Numbered from the stretch's first letter, positions 30,170 to 42,187 are shown. The stretch: 64,000 nt of DNA from Andalucia godoyi (GCA_009859145.1 VRVR01000041.1:207107-271106); one strand, 5' to 3'. Translations and numbers: made by a program. Notes: a model not told the origin generated them from the sequence alone.

Positions 30170-30634
30170 ATGTCTTCTCCTGAGGATATATCCGATTTTC
30201 TGAACCGCATCTCAGCGGATGGATGGAAACCTGTGGTTTTGTCTGTTCCGCCGAAATCCGCGTTTGAGAGAGTTGGTTCGTATTCAAAGCAGCAGCAAGG
30301 CTCTCCAACCCCGCGACATCAGCAGGAAGCTCAGCACGGCCTCGTCGTTGACAAGAGTCTCATTCAAAATGATATTGATTTTTATAAGAACAGCAATGGC
30401 AGCGGCAGTAGCGGTAGCAGTAGTAGTAGTAGTGTGATGGATTTGAGCATGGAAGATGAGAGTGCGTCGGCCAGCCTTCGGAATGGTCCGCTGCCTGAGT
30501 TTGTCAAGTTTCAAACGTCATTTATTCCCGACGACGATGGTCAGGTTGACAGCGGCGACGTGGATGACGACAGACCTGCGGCTGACCACTATGCGGCAGT
30601 CAGAAGAAGGATGGCTGGCCATGACACTTTGTAA
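30170..30634 (+). CDS. Small unrecognised protein, Ser/Asp-rich
   Basis: 154 residues with an ATG start directly after a 9-bp minisatellite. The N-terminus (MSSPEDISDFLNRISADGWK) and the C-terminal half (LPEFVKFQTSFIPDDDG … HYAAVRRRMAGHDTL) look folded. The centre has a poly-Ser/Gly run. The stop TAA overlaps an AATAAA signal (30633-30638). No family is recognised. Coding potential is supported by codon regularity and placement, not by homology. Confidence 0.55.
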   Translation: MSSPEDISDFLNRISADGWKPVVLSVPPKSAFERVGSYSKQQQGSPTPRHQQEAQHGLVVDKSLIQNDIDFYKNSNGSGSSGSSSSSSVMDLSMEDESASASLRNGPLPEFVKFQTSFIPDDDGQVDSGDVDDDRPAADHYAAVRRRMAGHDTL

Positions 30635-30642
30635 TAAAAAGG

Positions 30643-30677
<35 letters not shown>

Positions 30678-31259
30678 CACGCGCCATCCGCTTAAACGAA
30701 TCATCATGAAGACCACCGTCTTGCGCATCGTGCACAATGCGCGCGGAGACGTCTCGAATCGGGTCCCTGCTGCTTTTCGCAGACTGGTCCAGCTGCTGTA
30801 TTCGATGCTTCCAGTTTGGTGCTGTCACAGCCGCTTGAGCCTCAAACGAGAGCATCGCGATTCGGATTTTGAAAACTTCTGAAACTTCCGAAATAAACCA
30901 GCTTGCCTTTTGGTGCGTTTTTGCGCTGTGGAAGTTGTCTTGCACTCGCCTGGGTTTCAACGATGCATCCAGTTGTTGTTGCGTGCGAATACAAATCAAG
31001 AGAGTCAACTGGACTAACCCAGCAGCAGCACCACCACCACCACCATCACCACCAATATTTTAGAGTTTTTGAACTATTCCTTCATTCTGCTTTTGAGTAG
31101 AAAACAAAAGAAGAAGAAAAGAAAAGAAAAGAAAAGCAGATTCCTTGTTCGTTTCACACTCTCCTCGAGAAACTGCAGAACACAGCCTTTCCTTTTTCCA
31201 AATATACAGCAAACATCAGCATCAACGCCACCAGCAGCAGCTCCTTAGAACACCATCAC
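30635..31259. other. Intergenic region with (CA)n
   Basis: 625 bp. A (CA)n run at 30643-30680, a CCA/CAC run at 31026-31052, and (GAAAA) units at 31108-31135. No supported gene. Confidence 0.5.
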
Positions 31260-31712
31260 ATGAACAACATGCCTACAAACAGCGATCTTGTGTTTCGAGC
31301 TTTGAGTCCATCTGATCCTGCACACGTTGTCTTTCCTCTGCTTTCCCAGCTGACAGAGGCGCCGACGCCTTCACAAGAAAAGTTTGCGATGCAAATCGAG
31401 GAAATGAGACGCCGTGGAATTTATACTGCCGTAGGCGAGCAAAACGGCGAGATGCTGTGCATCGGCAGCATTGCATATGAACCAAAGCTGATTCGTGGCC
31501 TTCGTGAGTGTGGCCATATCGAAGATATCGTCGTTCATTCCAAGTGTCGCGGTCTCGGGTACGGAAACTTGCTGATTGAACACCTGGTCGCGCATGCACA
31601 GAACCGCGGCTCTGTCTACAAGGTCATCCTCGATTGTGCGAAGGAGAAGAAAGGCTTCTATGAGAAGTGTGGGTTCCAGGAAAAGGGCCTTCAGATGGCA
31701 AAGTACTTGTGA
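31260..31712 (+). CDS. GNA1: Glucosamine-6-phosphate N-acetyltransferase
   Basis: 150 residues, the usual length. This GNAT-fold enzyme makes GlcNAc-6-phosphate from acetyl-CoA and glucosamine-6-phosphate in the UDP-GlcNAc pathway. Diagnostic segments are LCIGSIAYEPKLIRGLRECGHIEDIVV, named by its ends; the CoA loop SKCRGLGYGNLLIEHL; and the C-terminal YKVILDCAKEKKGFYEKCGF, where yeast and human GNA1 have the substrate-binding YK.xLdC motif. No targeting signal is visible. The start could also be the third codon's ATG (MPTNSD). A candidate poly(A) signal lies at 31965-31970. Confidence 0.95.
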   Translation: MNNMPTNSDLVFRALSPSDPAHVVFPLLSQLTEAPTPSQEKFAMQIEEMRRRGIYTAVGEQNGEMLCIGSIAYEPKLIRGLRECGHIEDIVVHSKCRGLGYGNLLIEHLVAHAQNRGSVYKVILDCAKEKKGFYEKCGFQEKGLQMAKYL

Positions 31713-32157
31713 CTATCTCCCGTGGAACCTGACTGCGCCGCCACCGGCGTCAAGCACGGCGGTAACAGCCAGGCTCCCAATCCCCAGCGGCGATCGAAAT
31801 TATGAATCGAGAGTCCCTAAGGGAATCATTTCCGAGCACTGCGCACATGAAACGTATCCAGGCTACATTTATCTTCACATCGCTTACGGAGCTTAGTATC
31901 TTATATTCTCTTGTCTTGTTGTATCGTGTCTTTCTCTTTTCTGTCTAATGTCCTCGTTTCCCAGAATAAATGCAAATCCCATGATTCTTGTCCTGATGTC
32001 GGAGCATCCGTCTCACTCGCCGCCGCAACCGGTCGCAACAGCGGCGGTGGAGAGGAAAAGAAAACTGAAAAACGCATACTACCTAATTAAAAAAATACTG
32101 TACACTACACTACTGGTTCCATGCTGTTTTCTCTGTACTATCCAAAGGAGATGTCGC
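31713..32157. other. Intergenic region between convergent GNA1 and a small minus-strand gene
   Basis: 445 bp of 3' untranslated sequence with AATAAA at 31965-31970. No further gene is seen. Confidence 0.5.
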
Positions 32158-32565
32158 TCATCCGACAGGTTCGCGAGTCCAAGTGTGCAGTTCCGAGACG
32201 GACTTTCCGACCTTCAGCAAGCCTTGATGCAGCGACCCCATTTTTTCCTCCTTTTGCAAAAACCTCCTTTTGATCTCTTCAAAGGCATTTCCACGCATCG
32301 CTCGAAAATCCTTGTCGTCTTCGATGTTTGCCGTTGGATGCTCCATTTCGAGAGCAATGCACAACTCTGCAACGTTGGCTGCGTTTTGCAGCAGAACGTC
32401 AACTTCCCGCAGCAAGGCATGCTCGGATGTCCCGAATGCCTTCAGCGCTCCTTTGGTTACTCGTTCTTCCAGCTCTTGCAGTTCCCGTTCGAAAAATACC
32501 AGAGACTCGTCCTCAATCCGCACCTTTTGATCACTCGTACCCGCCGCACCCGCCGCACCCGCAGA

Positions 32566-32568
<3 letters not shown>
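32158..32568 (-). CDS. Small helical protein of unknown function
   Basis: 136 residues starting MSAGAAGAAGTSDQKVRIED. After the Ala/Gly-rich start the chain is almost entirely amphipathic helix (VFFERELQELEERVTKGALK … LREVDVLLQNAANVAELCIAL … FEEIKRRFLQKEEKM), consistent with a coiled-coil subunit of a complex. I cannot place it in a family; BLOC-1/BORC-like small subunits have this look, but that is only a resemblance. A 74-bp (GA)n tract abuts the start codon. Confidence 0.65.

Positions 32569-32642
<74 letters not shown>
32569..32642. repeat. (TC)37 microsatellite abutting a start codon
   Basis: Perfect dinucleotide tract of 74 bp. On the minus strand it reads (GA)n and runs directly into ATG of the small helical protein, so it forms all of the proximal 5' UTR. 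Confidence 0.95.
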
Positions 32643-32645
<3 letters not shown>

Positions 32646-32991
32646 CGTTCGCTGTTCTAAATGCGCAGTGTCTGAAAATAAGCGGGGGTCCTGGTATGAA
32701 AAGAGGACAGAAAAAGAAAAACACCAAACAACAACAACAACCTAATTAAATAAATCAAATACTTAAAGAACCTAGGTATGGAAACGACTACAGTACCGAT
32801 GTGATGCTTGATGCAGTTCGCCTCTCATTCGCAGATCGAAGCAGGAAAAGCAGCGAGCAATTTGACAGGAAAAGCCTCGCAACGAAAAGGAACTGGACAA
32901 AACGGAAGCAGAAAAGAAAAGAGAAAAAAAGGGGGTAAATAAACGAACAATCGGAAACGATCGGACAAACGGAGGAATAATAAAGGAAGAA

Positions 32992-33252
32992 ATGTCAGCA
33001 AGTCGTCTTTCTGATGCGGATCAGACGCGTGTGCAGCAAGCGATCCAAGAGCAACAGCAGGTTGCACAGGTTCAGCAAGCCATTGCTCGGCTGACCGATC
33101 GCTGTTGGGACAAATGCATGGCGAATGCAAAGCTCGGAAACAAACTCGATGGGTCAGACACCGCATGCATTGCGAACTGCGCAAACCGATTCTTGGACAC
33201 GAGCTTACTGTTGATGAAGAGAATGGTCGAGAAGCAGCAAGGCCAGCTCTAA
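32992..33252 (+). CDS. Tim8-like small TIM chaperone
   Basis: 86 residues with the twin CX3C pattern of the zf-Tim10/DDP family: CWDKC, then CIANC, with 15 residues between the two motifs. Long helices flank them on both sides (…EQQQVAQVQQAIARLTDRCW; LDTSLLLMKRMVEKQQ). Small TIMs form hexamers in the mitochondrial intermembrane space and chaperone membrane-protein precursors. The W-D-K-C context and spacing favour Tim8. No cleavable presequence is expected or seen. Confidence 0.93.
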   Translation: MSASRLSDADQTRVQQAIQEQQQVAQVQQAIARLTDRCWDKCMANAKLGNKLDGSDTACIANCANRFLDTSLLLMKRMVEKQQGQL

Positions 33253-33274
33253 TCGAAGCCTCTTCTTCTTCTTC

Positions 33275-33312
<38 letters not shown>

Positions 33313-33676
33313 CTTTGGCGCATCATAGACTACTGCCCTAGTGCATAATCGTACATAAACAAAGTACTTTATTGTGTATTCATCACTACGCCTGCGATGC
33401 ACTGCATCAATACTAATTGATACTATTGCAATGTTGCATGCTCAGTCGATCGTACGAAAAGGAATCGTCTAGGCGGCAGGCCACAACACACAAAAACTCC
33501 TTTTTTCAGCGACTGATTGGATGTCAGTGACTCTTCGTCGATCGTAATTCGCATTTCTGCGAGCGTTTCCACGTTGTTCAATCGCGCCTGTCAGTCCAGA
33601 TTTTTCCAGACAGCAGAAACCAGAGATCAGCGATCAGCGAACATAGGTCTCAGTGGTTCGATTGGAAGAAGAAAAG
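33253..33676. repeat. Intergenic region with (CTT)n(GTT)n
   Basis: (CTT)5 followed by about 12 GTT units at 33260-33312, in the Tim8 3' UTR. The rest of this 424-bp interval shows no gene. Confidence 0.7.
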
Positions 33677-34897
33677 ATGAGAGAAGCATGTGAGAAGCTC
33701 CGCGAGTGGTTTGTCGGCAATGGAGGAGATACGGGACTTGTTTGTCCAGCACAGCTTGCGCATGGAAATGGACTTGTTGCGACGACACAGGTGATGAAGA
33801 ATGACTTGGTCCTCTCGGTGCCATATGCACTGCTCATCACTCCTGCGAAAGTGAAACAGTGGTTTCCATTTCTCGCCAAGCACAAGCCCCCCGTCTCGGC
33901 AGACGATCAACTTGCGGTGTTTCTTGCCATTCATCGAATTGCGCCCGCTGCGATTCCGGCGGAGGCGGCGGAGGTTTTCAAGCAATATCTTGACTTACTG
34001 CCAAGTTCGTACACTACATGGGAATACTGGACGGATGGAGAACTGGCACTCATCGACGAAGTTCCATCGTTGCACGAGATGATCCGTGAGTATCGCGAAC
34101 GGAAAGAAACGGTGTGGAGCAGATTGGAGCAGATGATCCGCACGGAAGCGGCGCTGCAGACAATGGAATTGTCACATGAAGTGCTCCGCAGTGCTGTGAA
34201 GTGGGCGGTTGCAACGGTGGCCACGAGATCTTGCTACATCCCGTCGCAGAATACGTGCCTTGTTCCCTTTGGCGACCTGTTCAATTACTCCAGTGTGCAA
34301 GAGTGCACAGACTGCGGATTCAACAAGGAAACACAGGCATTTGAGTTTTATGCGAACCGCGATTACAGGCAAGGAGACGAGCTCACCATTTGCTACGGAA
34401 ATTATGGAAACTGGAAACTGTTGGAGCTTTACGGATTTGCCACCGAGAACAATCCTGTCGAAGGAGTGGAACTTGCCCTCGAGCTGCCACCCAAAGTTGC
34501 AAAACTCTTGAAAGAAAACGACTTTGATGGAGAATGGGTTCTCTCCCCCGACGACCCTTCCTTTACATTGCACGTGGCCGCACGAATGCTGATTGCGCAT
34601 CGGTACGTGGAGGAATCGGATCTGCAAAGGGTGTTCGAACGACTTGCGATGGGCGAGGACTTGCCGAAGAAGGACTGGGAAGTAAAGGCATCCAAGTACC
34701 TTCGCAAAGAAGCCAAAAGGCTTTTAAAGAAGTACAGCGCATGCCTTGGAAAGACTGAGTTTGCATCCAATTCCCACAAAAGAACCGAACACGAATCTCA
34801 CCTGTTGTGTGCTCTGCTTCAGGACCGGTCGTGTTTGCAGCAGTTTCTAAAGAACTTCACCGCCGGCGGAGCCTCTGAGCACTGTGACGACGACTAG
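33677..34897 (+). CDS. SET-domain protein methyltransferase (SETD3/SETD4/RuBisCO-LSMT class)
   Basis: 406 residues from the ATG at 33677; the open frame upstream begins with GTG. The split SET domain is recognisable: GLVATTQVMKNDLVLSVP near the start, an iSET helical insert, then CLVPFGDLFNYSS (usual PLADLLNH) and GDELTICYGNYGNWKLLELYGF (the YG.xxN..LL..YGF cofactor motif). The C-terminal helical region matches the Rubis-subs-bind domain. Members methylate Lys or His on non-histone proteins; the target is unknown here. The active-site Asn-His of the classic motif reads Asn-Tyr (FNYSS), a change worth noting. Confidence 0.85.
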   Translation: MREACEKLREWFVGNGGDTGLVCPAQLAHGNGLVATTQVMKNDLVLSVPYALLITPAKVKQWFPFLAKHKPPVSADDQLAVFLAIHRIAPAAIPAEAAEVFKQYLDLLPSSYTTWEYWTDGELALIDEVPSLHEMIREYRERKETVWSRLEQMIRTEAALQTMELSHEVLRSAVKWAVATVATRSCYIPSQNTCLVPFGDLFNYSSVQECTDCGFNKETQAFEFYANRDYRQGDELTICYGNYGNWKLLELYGFATENNPVEGVELALELPPKVAKLLKENDFDGEWVLSPDDPSFTLHVAARMLIAHRYVEESDLQRVFERLAMGEDLPKKDWEVKASKYLRKEAKRLLKKYSACLGKTEFASNSHKRTEHESHLLCALLQDRSCLQQFLKNFTAGGASEHCDDD

Positions 34898-34926
34898 AAA
34901 GATGTACAGCACACTCATTTTTTCGC

Positions 34927-37198
<2,272 letters not shown>

Positions 37199-37478
37199 GA
37201 CTCATTCAAGGAATACGGCAAGCAATCTCCTTTCTAATTTCCCTCGGAAATAAATTCGGTCTGTCGACTCTCTCCATTGTGAAAGAAAAATAGAATGAAA
37301 TTCCACCAACGGAAGCGTTGCCTCCTTTGAGTCCTTGCAACGGCAAGTAAGCAAAAAAATTGGTCAATGCTGATTCATGACGCAAAACATACGCATTTCC
37401 ACGATTTTCTTTTTCCATCTTTCCCGAAATCCCAACACACAATCCTCGTTTTTCTCAACAGCAAGAAAACAGCAGAAG

Positions 37479-38606
37479 AATGACTCGGAAACGCAGCCTT
37501 CCAGGAGGTCGCAAACCCGACAAGAAGCGCCCTAGGAAGTCTCCTAGACCCTCCTTCCTACGTCGCTCGAACGGTGCCTTGGATAGACATTGAACGCAAA
37601 AAAGGTTGCTTGCGCAGCATCGATCTCTGGGACGATGCGTATAACAACTGCGTCTTCCTTTACCAGAAACGCAATGTCCCTGCAAGATCCCGAAAGATGG
37701 ATCGACATGTTTTTCCGAACCCGACTCCAGGCTGACGAAGAACACGAGACGTTGTCCGAAACGCTTCGTCGAGAAACCGCGAGACAAGCATTCCGATCGC
37801 CGCATCTTCAAGGTTCCCAAGAATGGTGGAAAACCTTCCGTCCAATTGTTGGTCGAGGAAGGTGCTGCTTTCTGGTCCACTTTCATTCCCGGAAGCACCA
37901 TCAAATTGTGGAAATGAGGAAGGAAGGCGGAGCATGAAATTCGACGGCTACGTGAGAAACCCCAAGGTAGCAGTAGCGGCTCGGTTTTCAATGGCCTGCG
38001 CACGTGTTCCATTTCCTATGTCCAAGGACGATACTTTTCTGATTGTCCCAGTCGCGCGATCCATGGCACCACCCAAGGCGAAAACCGGGGACATGGTTGT
38101 CATCAACAGCTGCGATGGCGGAGGCCGTGTCTTCCAGACTGTTTATGATGGCTGTGGGAATTACACGGAATATGAGTTCTCCGAGGGCGACCCTTGACGC
38201 TGATCAAACCCCAGAAACGCTATCAGAAATTGCAATCGAGACGCGCCACCGAGACGACTCGCATGTCGAAAAACGGCAAGACGGAATGCCCGGCGTAAGA
38301 TGCGCAACATTTCGCACCGCATTCAGAACATGCAACATGATGGGCATGTACACATTGCCAAGGCGGTGTGCCAGAATGCGGATCATATCCTGTTCCCGCC
38401 ATTGAACACCAAGAAGATGTGCCAGAAACAGAGTGAAGACGGCACAGTGTCCCCACGCGGGATGCACGTATTCGCAACCTCGTGACCAGCGTGGTGCGAG
38501 AAACGTTGCGATCTTGGGTGTGGAATGTATTGGCATTGGAGTCTGCCAACACCCAAGCCCTTTTCATCCTCCTCGCAATAAGGGGGAGGTGTTTGCGTGG
38601 GACTGA
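37479..38606 (+). pseudogene. Decayed Fanzor/TnpB-like RuvC nuclease gene
   Basis: A chain of short plus-strand reading-frame segments, each closed by a stop and continued in another frame: 37553-37735, 37732-37917, 37934-38197, 38200-38298, 38291-38485 and 38445-38606. An RNA-guided-nuclease pattern appears in order. CDGGGRVFQTVYD resembles RuvC-I (D-x-G-x-R-x-F-x-T-x-Y-D). KPQKRYQKLQSRR and RRKMRNISHRIQNM resemble the basic helical insert. HVHIAKAVCQNADHILFPPL plus NTKKM resembles the strand before RuvC-II, without the catalytic Glu. CPHAGCTYSQPRDQRGARN resembles the zinc knuckle and RuvC-III. The first Cys pair and about 60 residues appear deleted. At least five breaks show that it is dead. 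The assignment rests on motif order, not on a database match. Confidence 0.62.
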
Positions 38607-39194
38607 AAACACCCAACAACCTACTTGTTGTGGGAAGCCCTGAACCATTTTCATGGAAAAGGGAGCAGCTTCGCCATAACGTCTCCAGTTGGCAGTTTTG
38701 AGACTGCAATTGGACCCTCCGGTTTCCATGCGCAGTTTTGAAACTCGTTATCGTTGTTGATCAGTGTTTAACCAAGCGGTTTCTCAATCCTCGCCGCATT
38801 GCATTCGAATTTCCCCTTCTTCTCTCGTTTCATCCGTTGTGTGTTTCGACGTGTAGTTTCGCGTACTTTTCCTCAACCAAACGCGTGGCAAATCGCGAAT
38901 GGAGGCTGGTGTGCAGATGGCAACAAGCAAGCGCGGATTGGATTTGTTGAGCTCGGCGGCTTCTTTTTGACAGGCTTGCGTTCGAAATGTTTGTTCAGAA
39001 ACGACACTTGGAAAACGAGTACCAAAAACGCACATTGCAGAGGGCTTTTGGAGTTCGGACGGCGCCGATCTTGGACGCCAATCATGAACGTAGCGAGCTG
39101 AGCTTTAACTGCACATAGTATTTTTTACCTTTCTTTTTCGTCCTTCTTCGGTTTTTGCTCCTTTCTCTTGGATGGTGTTTTTTTCTTCTTCCTT
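38607..39194. other. Unassigned sequence between Fanzor-like remnant and cytochrome b5
   Basis: 588 bp. Short plus-strand frames continue (for example 38799-39101, 100 codons, opening MHSNFPFFSRF), but none has a recognisable domain. It may be further element remnant, or the 3' UTR of cytochrome b5 on its right edge. Confidence 0.4.
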
Positions 39195-39440
39195 TCAGGA
39201 AGATTTTAGTTTTCCAATGCACATGTCTGCCATGAGCATAACGGCAGATCCGCTGTGAAAGACGCCTTCGAACAAGTCCGTCGCATCCTTTCCTGCTCCT
39301 TCTAATATTCGGTCCATTCCAGGATGGACATCAACGTAGTTGGTCACGTCGTACACCTTTCCGTGAATCACCATCCAGCAGTCGTTTGCGTTGTTGTGCT
39401 TCGCTACGTCGCTCATCGAGTACTCGCGCTTGGACGACAT
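39195..39440 (-). CDS. Small soluble cytochrome b5
   Basis: 81 residues, just the heme-binding domain: SMSDVAKHNNANDCWMVIHG, VYDVTNYVDVHPGM (first axial His in HPGG-like HPGM), and FHSGSA (second axial His). There is no C-terminal membrane anchor and no fused reductase. It would shuttle electrons to desaturases, hydroxylases or similar enzymes. The Gly-to-Met change in HPGG is uncommon but keeps the ligand. The ATG at 39440 is the only sensible start. Confidence 0.92.
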   Translation of the reverse strand: MSSKREYSMSDVAKHNNANDCWMVIHGKVYDVTNYVDVHPGMDRILEGAGKDATDLFEGVFHSGSAVMLMADMCIGKLKSS

Positions 39441-40163
39441 TCTATACTCTCTTATTCACACACACTCACGCACACATGCCACATTTGTGAAGAAAGAAAA
39501 GAATGAAAATACACGACAGGATAAAGCTCTTTTGTTCTGTTTTTTCCAGCTGCGTCCGTCTTGCCCGCATCCAAGCATCAGCGTGCGAGCATTCTGAAGC
39601 CTGAAAACCGGAATCCAAAAACAGAACAAATTGATAGAGGATGACATCCTAAAACGGAGAGGCTTCTCGACGCCTACATTGTACACTACTAACCACGGAT
39701 AATCATCGCTGATCACCCATAATCAATGCTGCAACCCAACAACATGCATAGCATGATTGGGAAGGGGGTAGGCCCCCAACTCGCCCCTCGGCATGAGAGA
39801 CGTTCTTACGAGAGATGCAGATGTTGCGTTGCATGGACAATAAAAATAAAGAAATGAGCGTCGGTGTGCGAGAATGCAACGCGACGGCGTGTTTATAGGG
39901 ATTTCATGATCAAAATGGGGCGAAACGAATCGGGGCATCGTGTGACAGAGTTGCCAAGATAACAAACGCATGCGCATGGCGCGTGGCAGTGTTTTTGTTT
40001 GCGTGCGCTTTAGATTGCTGAATGTTCGGACTCCGGGGACCGCGGAAACACGTCGTGTGAGAAAGACCAAGAGGCTCCCGGGTCCGGATGTGATGCGCAA
40101 CGGAACGGGAGAGTGAAAAAAAAAAAAAAGGATGAATGGGAGGGAGACCGAGATTCTTATTCG
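39441..40163. other. Intergenic region, cytochrome b5 to KMO
   Basis: 723 bp. An Arg-rich minus-strand frame (39723-40100) and a 48-codon plus-strand frame ending near 40116 exist. Neither shows a domain, and I do not call them. A poly-A run lies at 40116-40130. Confidence 0.45.
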
Positions 40164-41612
40164 TTAAAGCGACTTTCCAATCTGGACGGCACTCTGCAGG
40201 GCTTTGGTATCGATCCTAAGATATCCCAGTTTGACGGCCGCGTAGCCGCCAAGAACGAACGCTGAGGAAACAGTGAGCCACTTTGCCCCGCAGATCAGCC
40301 GCGAAACTGCTCGGTCATGCTCCTGTGCAAGATCGCGGGCCTCCGAGTAGCGCAGATTCGGCGAAAACGTGACCATGGTGTACTTTGGGATCCAGTACGA
40401 CGGAAACATGCGATGGAGGAACTTCTCCACCTTGAGACGCTGCTGAAACCAATAGTTGGCAGTCTTGTCGCGCATCTCATAGTAGTTCTCCAGCGCAAGG
40501 TCTGCGATGGAGTCCCCATCTGGCTTTCGAAGTGATGTGTACTTCTCCAATGCATCGGAGAGTTGGAGGGAGCTGCGCAGCAGCTCATCGAGAACACGCA
40601 CATCCTCGAGTCCCGCATTGCATCCCTGGCCGAAGAACGGAACCACGGCATGGGCAGCATCGCCAACAAGCACTCCACAGCCATGATGATACGGTTCGCA
40701 TCGGATCGTCGCAAGATTTGACGTTGGATTCTCAAAAAAGTCATGTTCCAACGTTGGCATAAGCTGCGAAGCGTCCGGAAACACTCGATTGAAGAATTCT
40801 CGCACAACGGTCTTGTCTTTCATCTCCTCGTCGCGTTTGCCCTCCAAACTTTCAAAGAGCTCAAAAGGCGCAAACAACGTGCAAGTAAAGTCTCCTCCAG
40901 GGTTCGGTAGTGCAATCATCATGAAGTTTCCGCGCGGCCAAATGTGCAGCGCATGCTTCTCCATCAAGAACGACCCATCCGCACCAGCCGGGATCACGAG
41001 CTCCTTGTACCCATGTGTAATGTACGATTGATTATAGTTCATACGGGTGTCTCGCATAATGGCTTTTCGAACCGCAGAAAACGCGCCGTCTGCTCCAACA
41101 ATCAAGTCACAGCCTTCCAGCGACACTGTGCGCTCCGGGTTGGAAGCACCGAACTGCGCGACACCCCGGCGGCAGTCAAATCCAATTCCCTTGTGCCCAA
41201 ACGCAATGCGCACGTTTTGCTGCTTCTCCACTTCATTTAAGATAGTCTCATTGAGCAGCCGGCGCGATACAGACATGATGCCCTGTCCCTTTTCGCCATA
41301 GGGAACATACTTGAGGGTGCCGTCGACAGAATGCAGCATTCTTCCTTCCATCAGTATCCCAACTGACCGAAGCGAGGATGCAAGCCCGACCTTTTCAAGC
41401 GCAAGAAGCCCGCGGTCAGAAAGGGCAAGGTTGATCGATCGACCGCGTGCGTTCGGATCCGAGCGCCAGTCTGAGCGGGCTTCAAACACTTGCACGTCAT
41501 ACCCTTGCTTCGACAAGCACAGCGCAGCCAAACAGCCAACGGGACCAGCCCCAGCTACAACAGCCTTTGGACGACTCTTCGGTTCCACGGGCAGATTCTC
41601 TCTGATGCTCAT
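40164..41612 (-). CDS. KMO: Kynurenine 3-monooxygenase
   Basis: 482 residues from the ATG at 41612; the open frame further upstream starts at a GTG. KMO is a flavin hydroxylase that converts L-kynurenine to 3-hydroxykynurenine on the outer mitochondrial membrane. Residues 18-48 hold the FAD βαβ fold (VVAGAGPVGCLAALCLSKQG). ARGRSINLALSDRG and the motif YHHGCGVLVGDAAHAVVPFF with GQGCNAGLED are KMO signatures. The C-terminal 40 residues contain a hydrophobic segment (WLTVSSAFVLGGYAAVKLG) followed by charged residues, like the membrane anchor of animal and fungal KMO. Its presence implies a eukaryotic tryptophan-catabolic or de novo NAD route. The gene is divergent from the Icp55-like gene. Confidence 0.96.
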   Translation of the reverse strand: MSIRENLPVEPKSRPKAVVAGAGPVGCLAALCLSKQGYDVQVFEARSDWRSDPNARGRSINLALSDRGLLALEKVGLASSLRSVGILMEGRMLHSVDGTLKYVPYGEKGQGIMSVSRRLLNETILNEVEKQQNVRIAFGHKGIGFDCRRGVAQFGASNPERTVSLEGCDLIVGADGAFSAVRKAIMRDTRMNYNQSYITHGYKELVIPAGADGSFLMEKHALHIWPRGNFMMIALPNPGGDFTCTLFAPFELFESLEGKRDEEMKDKTVVREFFNRVFPDASQLMPTLEHDFFENPTSNLATIRCEPYHHGCGVLVGDAAHAVVPFFGQGCNAGLEDVRVLDELLRSSLQLSDALEKYTSLRKPDGDSIADLALENYYEMRDKTANYWFQQRLKVEKFLHRMFPSYWIPKYTMVTFSPNLRYSEARDLAQEHDRAVSRLICGAKWLTVSSAFVLGGYAAVKLGYLRIDTKALQSAVQIGKSL

Positions 41613-42187
41613 TTCCCCTGCTTCCCTCCAAAAAAACACTGTCGTTAAACGTTCTTGTCTCTTCAACGCGGGACTGCATAAAAGTCGAACCACAAAGGCA
41701 CACCAGAAACACCCTTCTGCGAAAAATAGACACGCTATTGGGAAAGAGGCCTTTGACTGCTACGACTGTTTTGGGGGAGTACGAAATTTCCGACGACGAC
41801 AGGGTGACGCAGCGACCCTAACACACCGAACGGCAAAAGCCGCAAGTGGAGTTGCTGAAGATGCGACTCGGGCGATAAAGCGATGGAGTGCTGCGAGACA
41901 AAACGCCAGCAGTCAACAGATCCGTTGCATTGCGCAAGATTCCGACGCTGGGACCTTTGGGGCTGTCGAGTGTCGGAAACTCGGATGTCGGGCGATGAAC
42001 GAAAGTGCACCTTCTGCAGCTGTAAATAAATCAAAAAAATGATAATAAATGCGGACTCTGAATTTCCCGTGAAATTGTTGGTGAGGTTTGCGAGGTGATT
42101 GTCGAAACTCGGGAGACAGCAGGAACGAAGAACAGAACAAGCAAAAAAAAGAAGGGAAACAAAAAAAAAAAAAAAAACAGTTTGAGA
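41613..42187. promoter_or_regulatory. Shared region between KMO and Icp55-like gene
   Basis: 575 bp between head-to-head genes. The stretch 41760-42010 has coding-like composition on both strands, but no domain and conflicting frames, so it is left unassigned. A poly-A run lies at 42160-42177. Confidence 0.45.

Noticed and set aside
31948-32745. 265-residue plus-strand frame over the small helical gene
   Set aside because: It contains the (TC)n repeat and shadows a better minus-strand gene.
38223-38729. 168-residue minus-strand frame in the Fanzor-like region
   Set aside because: It has no motif; the plus strand carries ordered nuclease motifs instead.
39723-40100. 125-residue minus-strand frame
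   Set aside because: No domain, odd composition, and no start context. It overlaps another equally weak frame on the plus strand.
41735-42042. Coding-like composition on both strands between KMO and Icp55
   Set aside because: Two strands give comparable open frames and neither shows a recognisable motif, so no call is possible.
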